In this document: piece after piece, positions 51,716 to 60,754 of the stretch
Layout: each line of letters starts with the position of its first letter
How positions within the stretch are numbered: position 1 is the stretch's first letter
DNA from: Caulobacter vibrioides OR37
GTDB lineage: Bacteria > Pseudomonadota > Alphaproteobacteria > Caulobacterales > Caulobacteraceae
Direction: 5' to 3'
DNA length: 64,000 bases
Assembly: GCF_000372645.1 (NCBI RefSeq)
Contig: NZ_APMP01000016.1
Coordinates: 22,437 to 86,436 of the forward strand
Program-made: the position numbers and the translations under genes
The notes under the pieces: model-generated
The model's database searches: none
Seen by the model: only the letters and a program-made list of their open reading frames with translations
What the model was told of the DNA's origin: nothing

Positions 51716-51938
51716 CGAACTCCGGCTCTCCCGTTGCCTTATCGTTGTTCATACAAGGCTATCGATGCGCGGCGCGACACGCAACGCGCGGCGCTCGTCG
51801 CGCGAACGGTCTTCGCCGTCCGCCCCCATCGACGCGGCGCGATGATCCGTCGCAGGCCCGATTTACAGACTCCTCATGGCGATCGGCCGATAGTCGCCGC
51901 CGATTGCGGCGAAATGGCTTCGCCGACAGGAGATATGT

Positions 51939-53693
51939 TTGCGCTTCGTAGCCGAGACCTTGGCGGACGAGCGGCTGGATGAGGTCGCGGCGGATATCCG
52001 GCGGCTAACGCCGTCGCGGGTCATCACCGGATGCCTAGCAGGCGGGACCGTCAGCTTGGCTCTAGGTCCTAAGCTGGCCTTGGCCTGGCTAACGAGCTTC
52101 CTGATCGCCGAAGGCCTGGCCTTCCTCGTCGTGCGCGGCTTCGGCGCCGACCGCGCGGTCGGACCGCGCGATCGGGCGGCTTTTATTCTGGGCGCGCTTC
52201 CGATCAATGGCAGCTGGGCCTGGCTGGGGGCCATGCTGTGGCTGCACGGCGACGACCGGTTGAGGATCGCGGCGACCGCCATCTGGTGCGGTCAGCTGGT
52301 CTTCGCTCAGCAGTACCGCCATCAGCCCCTGATCCTGTTGATTCTCAGCGCCCTCGCCCCGGTGCTGAGCCTGATCGTCTTTCCGTTCTTCGCGATGAGC
52401 GGTCATGACCTGATCACCCAGGCCACGCGGGGATCGCTGTTGCTGCTGATCGCCTGCACGATGAACGTGGCCCTGCGCAATCGCGCCACCGCCCGGCGCA
52501 TGGACGACCTGACCCAGGGCTTGCGCAATGAACGCGAAAAGGCGCTCGAGGCGGCTCGCGCCAAGTCGACCTTCATCGCCGTCGCCAGCCACGAACTGCG
52601 CACGCCGATGAACGGCCTGCTGGGGATGGCGCACGCCCTCGAACGCTCGTCCCTGGATCCCGTGCAACGCGAGCAGGTCGAGCTGATGATCCGGTCGGGC
52701 GACAACCTGATGCGGCTGCTGAACGACGTGCTGGACCTGTCGCGCATCGAGGTCGGCAAGGTCGAGCTGTCGCCCGAGACGGTCGCGCCCCGCGCCGTCG
52801 TCGCCGAGGTGGTCGACGCCTGGCGGGACGCGGCGGCGGCCAAGTCGCTGTCGCTGATCTGTGACGTCGACGCCGATGTTCCGGACTGGGTGCGGGCCGA
52901 CCCGCTGCGCATCCGTCAGGTGCTGACCAACCTGGTGTCCAACGCCGTCAAGTTCACCGCTCAGGGGTATGTGCGCGTCAAGGTCGCCGCGACCCCGCTC
53001 GGCGAGGCCTGGATGCTGCGGTTCCGTGTCGACGACACTGGACCGGGCGTCCCCGAGGACGCGGCGGAACGGGTGTTCGACAGCTTCACCCAGGCCGACG
53101 AGAGCATCTCGCGCCAGCACGGCGGCGCCGGCCTTGGGCTGGCCATATCCCGGGCCCTGGCGCGCCAGATGGGCGGCGATCTGACGCTTACCCCCAGCGC
53201 GCTCGGCGCCAATTTCGTCTTCACGGTCCCCGCCGAACGGAGCGCCCCGCCCGCTCCGGTTCCGGAGCCGATCGAGGACGAGGCGGACCTCGGCGCGATC
53301 CACGTCCTGATGGCCGAGGACAACGCGATCAACCAACGGGTCGTGCGCGCCATGCTGGAGCCGGCGGGCGTGGCCCTGACCATCGTCGAGAATGGCCAGG
53401 AAGCGCTCGCGGCCATGGCTCGCGCCCGCTACGACTGCGTGCTGATGGACATCAACATGCCGGTGATGGACGGCATCACCGCGCTGGAAGCCATCCGCGC
53501 CGGCCGAGCCGGCGACCCGGCCCTTCCGGTCATCGCCCTGACGGCCTCGGCCATGGCCGGCGACCGGGAGCGGTTCCTCGACATGGGCTTCGACGACCAC
53601 CTGGGCAAGCCGGTCAAGCCGGTCGACCTGATCACGGCGATCGTCCGCGCGCTGAACCCCGAGCCGCCCGACGAGAACCTGCGGGCGGCTTAA
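51939..53693 (+). CDS. Hybrid sensor histidine kinase with receiver domain
   Basis: This 584-residue kinase has five to six N-terminal membrane segments (about 28-178), a short coiled linker, H-box FIAVASHELRTPMNG with H218, N-box NLVSNAVKFTAQ, G1 VDDTGPGVPE, G2 GGAGLGLAISR, and a receiver domain with D504 in CVLMDINMPVMDG. The start is a TTG with AGGAG 6 bp upstream; no in-frame ATG fits as well. It resembles the kinase at 38086-39858 in every module and probably arose by duplication. No cognate regulator is adjacent. Confidence 0.93.
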   Translation: MRFVAETLADERLDEVAADIRRLTPSRVITGCLAGGTVSLALGPKLALAWLTSFLIAEGLAFLVVRGFGADRAVGPRDRAAFILGALPINGSWAWLGAMLWLHGDDRLRIAATAIWCGQLVFAQQYRHQPLILLILSALAPVLSLIVFPFFAMSGHDLITQATRGSLLLLIACTMNVALRNRATARRMDDLTQGLRNEREKALEAARAKSTFIAVASHELRTPMNGLLGMAHALERSSLDPVQREQVELMIRSGDNLMRLLNDVLDLSRIEVGKVELSPETVAPRAVVAEVVDAWRDAAAAKSLSLICDVDADVPDWVRADPLRIRQVLTNLVSNAVKFTAQGYVRVKVAATPLGEAWMLRFRVDDTGPGVPEDAAERVFDSFTQADESISRQHGGAGLGLAISRALARQMGGDLTLTPSALGANFVFTVPAERSAPPAPVPEPIEDEADLGAIHVLMAEDNAINQRVVRAMLEPAGVALTIVENGQEALAAMARARYDCVLMDINMPVMDGITALEAIRAGRAGDPALPVIALTASAMAGDRERFLDMGFDDHLGKPVKPVDLITAIVRALNPEPPDENLRAA

Positions 53694-53698
53694 GGTCG

Positions 53699-55198
53699 TC
53701 AGCCCATCGCCTCGGCCAGGGCGCGCGCCTCGTCCTCGAAGGCGCTGACGGTGTCGACCTTGCGCCAGCCGATCTCGCCCGTATCGCGCGACAGCTGATT
53801 TTCCAGCACCGCCACATCGGCGTCCGAGGCGTCGTTGACGCGGGCGGCGACGCGGGCGCGCAGAACTTCCGGCGGCGCTTCCAGCCAGACGCCCTGGAAG
53901 GCGACGTCATGGTCGCGGGCCAGAACCTCGGCGCGCGCGCGTTCCTCGGGCTTCAGGAACACCGCGTCCAGCACCACCGAGCGTCCCGCCTTCAGGCACA
54001 GGGCGGCGTCGCCGAACAGTTGGTCATAGGTCCGCGCGCTCATCTCCGGCGTATAGGCCTCGCGCGGTAGCCGCTCCAGGGCGGGGACGCCCCAAAGGCG
54101 CTTGCGGATCTCGTCGGTGCGCAGCACCACCGCGCCGGGCGCCGAACCCAGGCCCGGAGCGCAGACGCGCGAGAAGGTCGACTTGCCGGAGCCCGACAGA
54201 CCGCCGGCGGCGATCAAGCTGACCGGCTTGGGAGCCAGATGCTCCAGGGCCGTCTGCAGATAGGCCCGCGCGGCCTCGTCGTCGCCGGTATAGGCCCACA
54301 CGTGCGTGCGGACGGCGGCCCGCACGCTCAGCATCAGCGGCAGCGCCGCCAGGCCCGTCCACAGGCCTTCCCCGAACACGCGGGCGGCCTCGTCCAGATA
54401 GGCGTTCAGAACCCGACCCGCCGCGTCGCGGCGGCGGCGGAAGTCGAGATCCATCAGCAGGAAGGCCAGATCGTACTGGATGTCGATGTCCGACAGGGTG
54501 TCGTTGAACTCAATGCAGTCGAACAGGATCGGCTGGCCGTCCTCGATCAGGATGTTCCCCAGATGCAGATCGCCATGGCAATGGCGGGCGAAGCCCTCGG
54601 CGGCGCGGCCGTCCAGCAGCGGCCCCAGCCGCTCCAGGGCGATGTCGGTCTCGTGGACCAGGCGCTCGACGGCCTGCTTGCCCAAGCGCGGCGCGAGGCC
54701 CCGCAACAGATTGGCGTTCGAGCGGATCGTATAGCCCAGGGCCGAGACGCCGCCGCCGTTGGGACGTAGGGCGGAACCGGCGTGAAAGCGCGCCACCGTG
54801 CGGCCCAGCGAGTCCTCCAGCGCGTCGTCGATCGCCCAGGGCTGGGTCGCCAGCACGCCGTTCTGGTCGAAACGGCGCATCTCCAGCAGATATTCGACGA
54901 TCTCGCCCTCGCCATCGATCTCGATATCGCCGGACGCGGCGCGGGTCAGTCGACGCACCTCGCGATAGATGTCCGGCGCGGCGGCCCGGTTGAAGGTCAG
55001 CTCGCGCTCCAGCGCCCAGCGCCGAAGCTCCAGCGTCGAATAGTCCAGGAAGCCGAAGTCGACCGGGCGCTTCACCTTGAAGGCCGAACCGCCGATCAGG
55101 AACACCCGCGCGCACGACGTCTCGATCGTGTTCTCGGCGCGCTGACCGAACCAGGCGGCCACTTCCTGCTCGCGCGCGGCTTCCGCGTCCTTGATCAC
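53699..55198 (-). CDS. Fused aminoglycoside-phosphotransferase-like and AAA kinase protein
   Basis: This 499-residue two-domain protein has an N-terminal APH-like kinase fold with the catalytic loop HCHGDLHLGNIL (D210, N215) and the metal residue in DIQYDLAFLLMDLDF. The C-terminal part is a P-loop kinase (AAA_33 type) with Walker A GLSGSGKST (333-341) and VVLDAVFLKPEER. This is a known bifunctional architecture whose substrate is not established; antibiotic resistance should not be assumed. The end lies 5 bp from the convergent kinase gene. Confidence 0.9.
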   Translation of the reverse strand: MIKDAEAAREQEVAAWFGQRAENTIETSCARVFLIGGSAFKVKRPVDFGFLDYSTLELRRWALERELTFNRAAAPDIYREVRRLTRAASGDIEIDGEGEIVEYLLEMRRFDQNGVLATQPWAIDDALEDSLGRTVARFHAGSALRPNGGGVSALGYTIRSNANLLRGLAPRLGKQAVERLVHETDIALERLGPLLDGRAAEGFARHCHGDLHLGNILIEDGQPILFDCIEFNDTLSDIDIQYDLAFLLMDLDFRRRRDAAGRVLNAYLDEAARVFGEGLWTGLAALPLMLSVRAAVRTHVWAYTGDDEAARAYLQTALEHLAPKPVSLIAAGGLSGSGKSTFSRVCAPGLGSAPGAVVLRTDEIRKRLWGVPALERLPREAYTPEMSARTYDQLFGDAALCLKAGRSVVLDAVFLKPEERARAEVLARDHDVAFQGVWLEAPPEVLRARVAARVNDASDADVAVLENQLSRDTGEIGWRKVDTVSAFEDEARALAEAMG

Positions 55199-55349
55199 GC
55201 CTCGAATCCCATCTTTCAGCGCCCGAATTCCGGCGCCTGGGCTGCATAGCCGAAAGCCGAAGCGGAGTCGCCTCCCGCGACCCTTGCTTCGCCGGTAAGC
55301 TATCGGCTAAATTGTATTTCCGAGAATTGCCCTCCCGCGAGTGTCACAC

Positions 55350-55967
55350 ATGCTTATCGGTTCAGGTCTCCATCGCTCTGGCGCCAAACGCGAAGAAATC
55401 CTCGGCGCGGCCAGGGCCCTGTTCCTCCGCGAAGGCTACGCCGACGCGGGCATGGAGTTCGTCGCCCGCGCGGCGGGAGTCTCCACCGCCACGCTTTATG
55501 CCTACTTTCCCAGCAAGGCTGACCTGTTCAAGGCCATCGTGATGGAGACGATCCGGGACGCCGCCGCGCCGGTGCGCGAGGCCGCTCGGGTTCGTGGCGA
55601 CGCCCGCGCGCGCCTGACCGCTCTGGCCCTGGCCTACGCGACCTTCCTCTCGCGTCCCGACGCGCGGGCCATGTTCCGCATGGTGACGGCCGAGCGTCGG
55701 CGGTTCGAGGACGTGGCCGACTACCTTCTGCAGACCGCTCGCGCGGAACTGGGCGGCGCGGCGATCGCGGTGATCGACGACCTGCGCGCGGCGGGGGAGC
55801 TGCGGACCGAGAAGCCCTCGTGGGCCGCCAGCCAGCTGATGGGAATGCTGGACCATCCGACGCTTCTGCTGGGCCTGGCCGCCGGCGACGACCTCCTGCC
55901 CAGCCGACCGCTCGCCGAGATCGTCGCCGACGCGGTCGAGACCTTCATGGCGCGGTACGCGGCCTAG
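55350..55967 (+). CDS. TetR-family regulator (AefR-like C-terminus)
   Basis: This 205-residue repressor-like protein has the N-terminal helix-turn-helix around FVARAAGVSTATLYAYFPSK (about 31-50) and a helical C-terminal ligand domain with RARLTALALAYATFLSRPDARAMFRMV (in part), similar to AefR-type TetR proteins. The ATG at 55350 is preferred; a GTG at 55341 adds 3 residues. It is divergent from the APH/AAA gene, which may be its target. Confidence 0.9.
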   Translation: MLIGSGLHRSGAKREEILGAARALFLREGYADAGMEFVARAAGVSTATLYAYFPSKADLFKAIVMETIRDAAAPVREAARVRGDARARLTALALAYATFLSRPDARAMFRMVTAERRRFEDVADYLLQTARAELGGAAIAVIDDLRAAGELRTEKPSWAASQLMGMLDHPTLLLGLAAGDDLLPSRPLAEIVADAVETFMARYAA

Positions 55968-55978
55968 CCTCGAAACGC

Positions 55979-56010
55979 GACGGCCGCGCCAGGGGTCTGG
56001 CGCGGCCGTC
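55979..56010. terminator. Hairpin between the tetR gene and the small acidic-protein gene
   Basis: GACGGCCGCGCCA (55979-55991) and TGGCGCGGCCGTC (55998-56010) form a perfect 13-bp stem with a 6-nt loop between convergent genes. The plus-strand tail CTGTTTCC is only moderately T-rich. Confidence 0.75.
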
Positions 56011-56032
56011 CTGTTTCCGAATGGGCGTCGGA

Positions 56033-56239
56033 TCAGTTGTTGTCGTCGTCCGAGGCCGGCTGATCGTCCGAAGCCTCGTCCTTGTGGAACAGCTTGCCGA
56101 TCTCGCCTTCGATGGCGTTCTCGCCGACGAAACCCGCCACCAGGGCCGCGCCCTTTTCCAGCAGGTTCGCGTCCGGATCCATCTTGTCCAGCGCCTCTTC
56201 GGCGACGACCGCGCCGATCACTTCGTTCAGGAGACCCAT
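56033..56239 (-). CDS. Small acidic hypothetical protein
   Basis: This 68-residue protein begins MGLLNEVIGAVVAEEALDKM and ends in an Asp/Ser-rich tail (EASDDQPASDDDNN). The middle (LLEKGAALVAGFVGENAIEG) is amphipathic or weakly hydrophobic. No family is recognised. The ATG at 56237-56239 is preferred because AAAGGG lies upstream; the frame could extend 13 codons further. Confidence 0.65.
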   Translation of the reverse strand: MGLLNEVIGAVVAEEALDKMDPDANLLEKGAALVAGFVGENAIEGEIGKLFHKDEASDDQPASDDDNN

Positions 56240-56339
56240 GACTTTTCCCTTTGGTTCGCCAGCGGCCCGAAGGCCCAAGCTGGGCCTTTAGCCGAGCCTG
56301 ACGGCACGCTCGAAAAAAGGCCAAAACATGGCCTTCCGT

Positions 56340-57008
56340 CTACGGAAACAGACGCTTCGTGGTCCAACCCTCGCCGGCCCGTTCGAACACCAGGCGCTCA
56401 TGCAAACGGAAGGGCCGGTCGCGCCAGAACTCCAGGGTTTGAGGAACGATCCTGTAGCCGCTCCAATGCGGCGGACGCGGCACCTTGCCCAGGCCAAACT
56501 TCAGGCCCATCTCGGCGACACGCTTTTCCAGCGCCAGGCGATCCGGCAGCGGCCGAGACTGGTCGCTGGCCCAGGCGCCGATCTGGCTGTGGCGGGCGCG
56601 ACTGGAGAAATAGGCGTCGGCCTCGGCGTCGGTCACACGTTCGACGTTCCCGCGAATCCGCACCTGACGGCGCAGCGACTTCCAGTGGAACAGGATCGCC
56701 GCCTTGGGATGACCGTCCAGCTCCACGCCCTTGGCGCTTTGCGTGTTGGTGTAGAAGACGAAGCCGCGCGCGTCGAAATCCTTCAGCAGCACCATGCGGG
56801 AGTCGGGCATCCCATCGGCGTCGACCGTCGACACCGCCATGGCGTTCGGGTCGTTGAGTTCCTTCTTGCCCGCCTCTTCCAGCCAGGCGGCGAACAGGGC
56901 GAACGGATCCTCCTCGCTGAGCAAGGGCGGCGGCGTGGCCTCGGCCACCTGGCGGACATAGTCGTCCTCGCTGGGAGAGGCGGGGATCAGGGTCGTGTCG
57001 GCGCTCAT
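56340..57008 (-). CDS. pdxH: Pyridoxamine 5'-phosphate oxidase
   Basis: PdxH makes pyridoxal 5'-phosphate from pyridoxamine or pyridoxine phosphate with FMN and oxygen. The 222-residue protein has the FMN-binding blocks [17 protein letters not shown] and [18 protein letters not shown], the segment [17 protein letters not shown], and the C-terminal signature [17 protein letters not shown]. The length matches the family. The ATG at 57006-57008 is chosen; a longer frame to 57191 would overlap the divergent J-domain gene. Confidence 0.97.
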   Translation of the reverse strand: MSADTTLIPASPSEDDYVRQVAEATPPPLLSEEDPFALFAAWLEEAGKKELNDPNAMAVSTVDADGMPDSRMVLLKDFDARGFVFYTNTQSAKGVELDGHPKAAILFHWKSLRRQVRIRGNVERVTDAEADAYFSSRARHSQIGAWASDQSRPLPDRLALEKRVAEMGLKFGLGKVPRPPHWSGYRIVPQTLEFWRDRPFRLHERLVFERAGEGWTTKRLFP

Positions 57009-57102
57009 GGCTTCGATATAGGCCCCTCGACGGCCGAGAGCCACCGTCCGCGAAAGTCTTAACTTAACCCGGCGTTGACCATCCCCGCGCCAGGGTCCGG
57101 CG

Positions 57103-57804
57103 ATGACCCTTCGTCCCGCCGCTCTGACGCTCTCGGCCGCCCGCGCCCTGCTGGGCGTCGCCGCCGGCGCGGACGAGCGCGAGCTGCGCAAGGCCTATCG
57201 CGAGGCCGCCAAGCGCGCCCATCCGGATCGTCCGACCGGCGACGCGGCGCTGTTTCGCGACGTGCTGGCCGCCTATCGCCTGCTGCAGGAGCAGCCGGTC
57301 GTCCAGGCCCATTTTCCGCCAGCCGTCACCTCTCCGCCGCCGATCGCCGATCGCGCCATCCTTGAGATCGACGTCCTGACCGCCTTCGCCGGCGGCGCGG
57401 AAGACCTGGCCATCGACGGCCGCCAGCTGCGCTTGAAACTGCCCGCCGGCCTGCGCGAGGGCGACAAGGTGCGGGTCGACGGCGTGACCTTCGAAGTCCG
57501 TCACCGCGCGGAGGACGGCGCCCTGGTCCGCGGCGACGATCTGTGGCTGACGGGCAAGGTCGATCCGCGCGTCCTCGCCGAGGGCGGTCGGGTCGAGGCC
57601 GCGACGCCGCTCGGTCCGCGTCCCGCCTGGATCTCGACCAAGGCCGCCGCGCGCGGCCTCGTGCGTCTGCCCGGCCAAGGCCTGCCCGCCCGCGCATCCC
57701 ACAAGGCCGGGGACCTGTTCCTCCGCCTGGAAGCCGCCGAGGCCGGGGGCGAAAGCCCGGCGCGATCGCTGCTGAAGCGCTTCGCGGCGGCCTGGGCCGC
57801 TTAA
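57103..57804 (+). CDS. DnaJ-domain protein (CbpA/DnaJ-C-like)
   Basis: This 233-residue co-chaperone has an N-terminal J-domain (about 9-62) with HPD at 40-42 ([10 protein letters not shown]). The rest lacks the zinc finger and Gly/Phe linker and holds one C-terminal-domain-like beta unit ([33 protein letters not shown]) and a second, shorter one. It is shorter than DnaJ or CbpA. It is divergent from pdxH. Confidence 0.88.
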   Translation: MTLRPAALTLSAARALLGVAAGADERELRKAYREAAKRAHPDRPTGDAALFRDVLAAYRLLQEQPVVQAHFPPAVTSPPPIADRAILEIDVLTAFAGGAEDLAIDGRQLRLKLPAGLREGDKVRVDGVTFEVRHRAEDGALVRGDDLWLTGKVDPRVLAEGGRVEAATPLGPRPAWISTKAAARGLVRLPGQGLPARASHKAGDLFLRLEAAEAGGESPARSLLKRFAAAWAA

Positions 57805-57850
57805 GCCCCCCTCCCCGCTCGCTCTGAGACGTCGACTGGCGCGCCCAATT

Positions 57851-57910
57851 GATCGCGCGCGATCTTTTTCCTACTCCAATCTTGAATTTATATCGTACAC
57901 GATTAAATCG
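57851..57910 (+). promoter_or_regulatory. Palindromic operator region upstream of ohr
   Basis: Three palindromes lie in 60 bp before ohr: GATCGCGCGCGATC (57851-57864, with a T5 tail), ATCGT-AC-ACGAT (57892-57903), and CGATT-A-AATCG (57900-57910). The region is AT-rich and promoter-like. OhrR proteins bind palindromes overlapping ohr promoters, so the last two are the best operator candidates. The first could instead end the upstream transcript. Confidence 0.6.
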
Positions 57911-57941
57911 TTCTCACCATTTCAAGCCAAGGAGCTTTCCC

Positions 57942-58358
57942 ATGACCACCCTCTACTCCACCCGCGCCACGGTCGTCGGCGGCCGCGAAGGCCATGTCCG
58001 CAGCGAGGACGGCCTGCTGGACGTGCAACTATCGATGCCCAAGGCCCTGGGCGGCAAGGAGACCGGCACGAACCCCGAGCAGCTGTTCGCCGCCGGCTAC
58101 GCCGCGTGCTTCCAGAGCGCCATGGCGCACGTCGCCCGCACCCAGAAGATCGCCCTGACGGGCTCGACCGTGACCGGCCAGGTGGGCCTGGCCACGCAAG
58201 AGGTCGGCTTCAAGCTGGAAGTCGCCCTGGAGGTCGAGACCCAAGGGCTCAGCCAGGCCGACGCCGAGGCCCTGGTCGCCACCGCGCACCAAGTCTGCCC
58301 GTATTCGAACGCCACGCGGGGCAATGTCGACGTCGCCATCACGGTGAAGGCGTCCTAA
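57942..58358 (+). CDS. ohr: Organic hydroperoxide resistance protein Ohr
   Basis: Ohr reduces organic hydroperoxides using a reactive cysteine pair and lipoyl or dihydrolipoamide donors. The 138-residue protein has C56 in GYAACFQSAM, C119 in HQVCPYSNATRGN, and the conserved Arg and Glu in GGREGHVRSEDG and NPEQLFAAGY. The ATG at 57942 has AAGGAG upstream. It is followed 9 bp later by ohrR, and its upstream region contains palindromic operator candidates. Confidence 0.96.
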   Translation: MTTLYSTRATVVGGREGHVRSEDGLLDVQLSMPKALGGKETGTNPEQLFAAGYAACFQSAMAHVARTQKIALTGSTVTGQVGLATQEVGFKLEVALEVETQGLSQADAEALVATAHQVCPYSNATRGNVDVAITVKAS

Positions 58359-58367
58359 GCTCGCGCC

Positions 58368-58814
58368 ATGAGCCAGAAGACAGCCGCGCCATCCGACAGC
58401 CCCGAGGTTCTGCGCCTCGACAATCAGCTGTGCTTCGCCCTTTACGGCGCGGCCAACCGGATGACGCGGCTCTACCGGCCGCTGCTGGACGCGCTGGGCC
58501 TGACCTATCCGCAGTACCTGGCCATGCTGGTGCTGTGGGAACAGAGCCCGCGCACGGTCGGGGCCCTGGGCGACGCCCTGGACCTCGACTCCAGCACCCT
58601 GACCCCGCTGCTCAAGCGCCTGGAAGCCGGCGGCCTCATCGCGCGTCGTCGGGATCCGGAGGACGAGCGGCGGGTCATCGTGGACCTGACCGACAAGGGC
58701 CGCGCCCTGCGCGACCGGGCGATCGACGTACCCGAAAAGCTGTTTTGCGCCCTCGACATGCCGCTGGACGCGATGGCGGCGCTGCGCGAGCGGCTCAAGG
58801 CCGTGGCGCGATAA
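58368..58814 (+). CDS. ohrR: MarR-family peroxide sensor OhrR
   Basis: OhrR represses ohr until an organic peroxide oxidises its conserved N-terminal cysteine. The 148-residue protein has C22 in RLDNQLCFALYGA, the exact sensing position, then the winged helix with LGDALDLDSSTLTPLLKRLEAGGLIARRRDPEDERRV (key part LDSSTLTPLLKRLEAGGLI). It is co-transcribed with ohr and probably autoregulated. Confidence 0.96.
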   Translation: MSQKTAAPSDSPEVLRLDNQLCFALYGAANRMTRLYRPLLDALGLTYPQYLAMLVLWEQSPRTVGALGDALDLDSSTLTPLLKRLEAGGLIARRRDPEDERRVIVDLTDKGRALRDRAIDVPEKLFCALDMPLDAMAALRERLKAVAR

Positions 58815-58817
58815 GCT

Positions 58818-59222
58818 TCAGCGCGGCTGTTGCGGCGGCTGGGCGGCGGCCTGGCGGGCGCGGTGAGCGGCGTGGGCCGCGTGGTCGGCGTCGCTGGTCT
58901 GGCGCAGGGCCCGCAGGTCCTCGCTGATCCGAAAGATGGCGACGTAGAACTCGCAGAAGGCGCGCCACAGCAGAACCAGGGCGCTAGCCACCAGCAATCC
59001 CGCCACCATGACCGGGAAGGCGAGCAGCATCGAGGCGACGCCCGGCTCCTTCAGCGCCAGGCCCACGGCCGCGCCGACCACGCCGAAGCCGAACAGGACG
59101 ACCACGCCCAGGCCCGCCCAATAAATGTAATGGATGACGGGACCGGTCACGAGACGATCGAACGTCAATAGATCCCAGAACAGCGAGCTGGATCCACGCT
59201 TGGTCTTGTTGGCCGGAGGCAT
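58818..59222 (-). CDS. DUF4282 membrane protein
   Basis: This 134-residue protein has the DUF4282 pattern: LFWDLLTFDRLVTGPVIHYIYW, two membrane segments (about 30-55 and 63-90), then LLWRAFCEFYVAIFRISEDL, typical of the family. A His/Ala-rich tail follows. The ATG at 59220-59222 is chosen from the position of the conserved domain. It ends 3 bp from the convergent ohrR gene. Confidence 0.88.
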   Translation of the reverse strand: MPPANKTKRGSSSLFWDLLTFDRLVTGPVIHYIYWAGLGVVVLFGFGVVGAAVGLALKEPGVASMLLAFPVMVAGLLVASALVLLWRAFCEFYVAIFRISEDLRALRQTSDADHAAHAAHRARQAAAQPPQQPR

Positions 59223-59368
59223 ACTGAACCCCAAGTCGGCGAGAACCGCCCTCTGAACCTCGCCACCGGACCGACCGGCGCGCGGGCTCTCCCCAAGAAA
59301 GATGGAGCTTTTCGGTCCGGATGATTCCGTCCGGGTCGGAAAGCGCCCTCGATCATCGCTATCAGTGA

Positions 59369-59399
59369 CGAGCCCGCTCGGCAATGCCGAGCGGGCTCG
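59369..59399 (-). terminator. Perfect 14-bp hairpin after the Thr/Pro-rich secreted protein gene
   Basis: CGAGCCCGCTCGGC (59369-59382) pairs with GCCGAGCGGGCTCG (59386-59399) around a 3-nt loop. It lies 30 bp after the stop of the gene at 59430-59936. There is no T tract on either side, so termination is likely but not certain. Confidence 0.6.
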
Positions 59400-59429
59400 C
59401 GGTCGTATCGGTCGTGGATGTCGGCGCGC

Positions 59430-59936
59430 CTATTGCGGCTTGGCGGCGGCGACGGTCGCGTCGATCTGGGCCTTGGTGGCCGTCGTCTGGACGCCGCCGT
59501 CGGCCGTGGCGCTGAGGCTGTTGGCCGGCAGGGCGAACTTCACGCCGCCGTTGGTGACGATGACGTTGGTCGAGCCGTCCGCGCCGGTGCTGGTTCCGGT
59601 GATTTGGCCCACGGCGACGCCCTGGGCGTCCTTCACGGCCGAGCCGACCTTGTAGCTGGCGGCGGTGGCCGAGCTGGGCTGGCCGGCGCCGTCGGCCGAG
59701 GGAGAGCCGGGCATCGTCTGTTGCGTCGTCCGAGGCATGGTCGCCGGGCCCGAGCCGGTCGACGGCGACGCGGTCGTGGACGGGGTGGATCCCATCGGCG
59801 TCGTCGGCATCGTCATGGTCGGGTTCGGCGTCGGGGTCGTGGCCGGATTCGGGGTGGTCTGGGTGGTTTGGGCAGCAGCGGCGCCGGCGATCGTCAGGGA
59901 CGCGGCGGCGGCGAGCAGGGCTAGCTTATGGGTCAT
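59430..59936 (-). CDS. Secreted protein with Thr/Pro/Ser-rich linker
   Basis: This 168-residue protein has a signal peptide (MTHKLALLAAAASLTIAGAAAAQ, cleavage after about residue 22), a long low-complexity region rich in Thr, Pro, Ser and Met (about 24-92), and a compact C-terminal domain with YKVGSAVKDAQGVAVGQITG and KFALPANSLSAT, which recalls a PRC-barrel. The function is unknown. The ATG at 59934-59936 has GGAG upstream; the frame continues much further but without a ribosome site. Confidence 0.75.
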   Translation of the reverse strand: MTHKLALLAAAASLTIAGAAAAQTTQTTPNPATTPTPNPTMTMPTTPMGSTPSTTASPSTGSGPATMPRTTQQTMPGSPSADGAGQPSSATAASYKVGSAVKDAQGVAVGQITGTSTGADGSTNVIVTNGGVKFALPANSLSATADGGVQTTATKAQIDATVAAAKPQ

Positions 59937-60021
59937 CTTAACTCTCCGTCGAAGGCCCCTCCCTTGGGGAACACAACGTGACCTTGCGACGGCGGTTCCG
60001 TCGAGGACTCGACGCGAGCGT

Positions 60022-60630
60022 TCAGCCGTCCGCTCGCCGCTGGGCCAGAAGGGCCGACACATAGGCTTCCATCAGGCGCGTCAGCTCGTCCTCCAGCCGC
60101 GACGGATCCAGGGCCAGCTCGCTCTCGACCGTCGCGGCGCGCAGCAGGCCGACGACCGCGTGGGTCAGGACGAAGCCGGCCTCGGGCGTCAGCGAAAGAC
60201 CCAGGGACGCCTTGCCGGCGATCGTCTCGAAGAAGGCCAGGTGGTGGCGCATCACCACCTGGTCGTCGCCCTCCAGCCGCAGGGCGTCCAGCAAGGCCCG
60301 GCGGGTGGCGGGCGAGCCCTCGAACGCCGTGGCGAGGGTCCGGACGATGGCCCGCATGACGCCGATCTCCGGGCGGGCGATGACCAGCTCGGCCACTCGA
60401 TCCCGCGCCGCCTCGGCCCGGCGCTGCGCCAAGGCCGTCAGGATCGCCTGCTTGCCGCCGAAATACTGATAGAGCGTCCCGACGCTGACCCCCGCGCGCC
60501 GGGCGATATGGTTGGTGGTCAGGGCCTCGCCCCCGCCGGCCTCGAGAAGTTGAAAGGCCGCCTCGAGAATGGCGTCCACCGTCGCCTCAGACCGCGACTG
60601 ACGCGGCGTTCGTCTCGTCTTTTCAGTCAC
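60022..60630 (-). CDS. TetR-family transcriptional regulator
   Basis: This 202-residue regulator has an N-terminal arm (MTEKTRRTPRQSRSEATVDA) and a helix-turn-helix around TTNHIARRAGVSVGTLYQYF, followed by a helical ligand domain. The GTG at 60628-60630 is preferred because GGGAG lies about 11 bp upstream and the protein then starts like other TetR members; an ATG at 60714 would add 28 residues. It is divergent from the MpaB-like oxygenase gene, a probable target. Confidence 0.88.
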   Translation of the reverse strand: MTEKTRRTPRQSRSEATVDAILEAAFQLLEAGGGEALTTNHIARRAGVSVGTLYQYFGGKQAILTALAQRRAEAARDRVAELVIARPEIGVMRAIVRTLATAFEGSPATRRALLDALRLEGDDQVVMRHHLAFFETIAGKASLGLSLTPEAGFVLTHAVVGLLRAATVESELALDPSRLEDELTRLMEAYVSALLAQRRADG

Positions 60631-60754
60631 TTGCTCGACAGCTCCCGGACGCGACGGCAGAAGGCCAAGGCGAGTAGCGCCCAGGCCCGTCCGCTTTAAT
60701 CTAGGACGCGACATCCGGATCCGTCTCGGTTCCGCTACGCCAGAGGAAGACCCG

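Noticed and set aside
53699..55198. Aminoglycoside resistance gene
   Set aside because: The APH-like domain belongs to a common fusion with a P-loop kinase; the architecture does not indicate antibiotic resistance.
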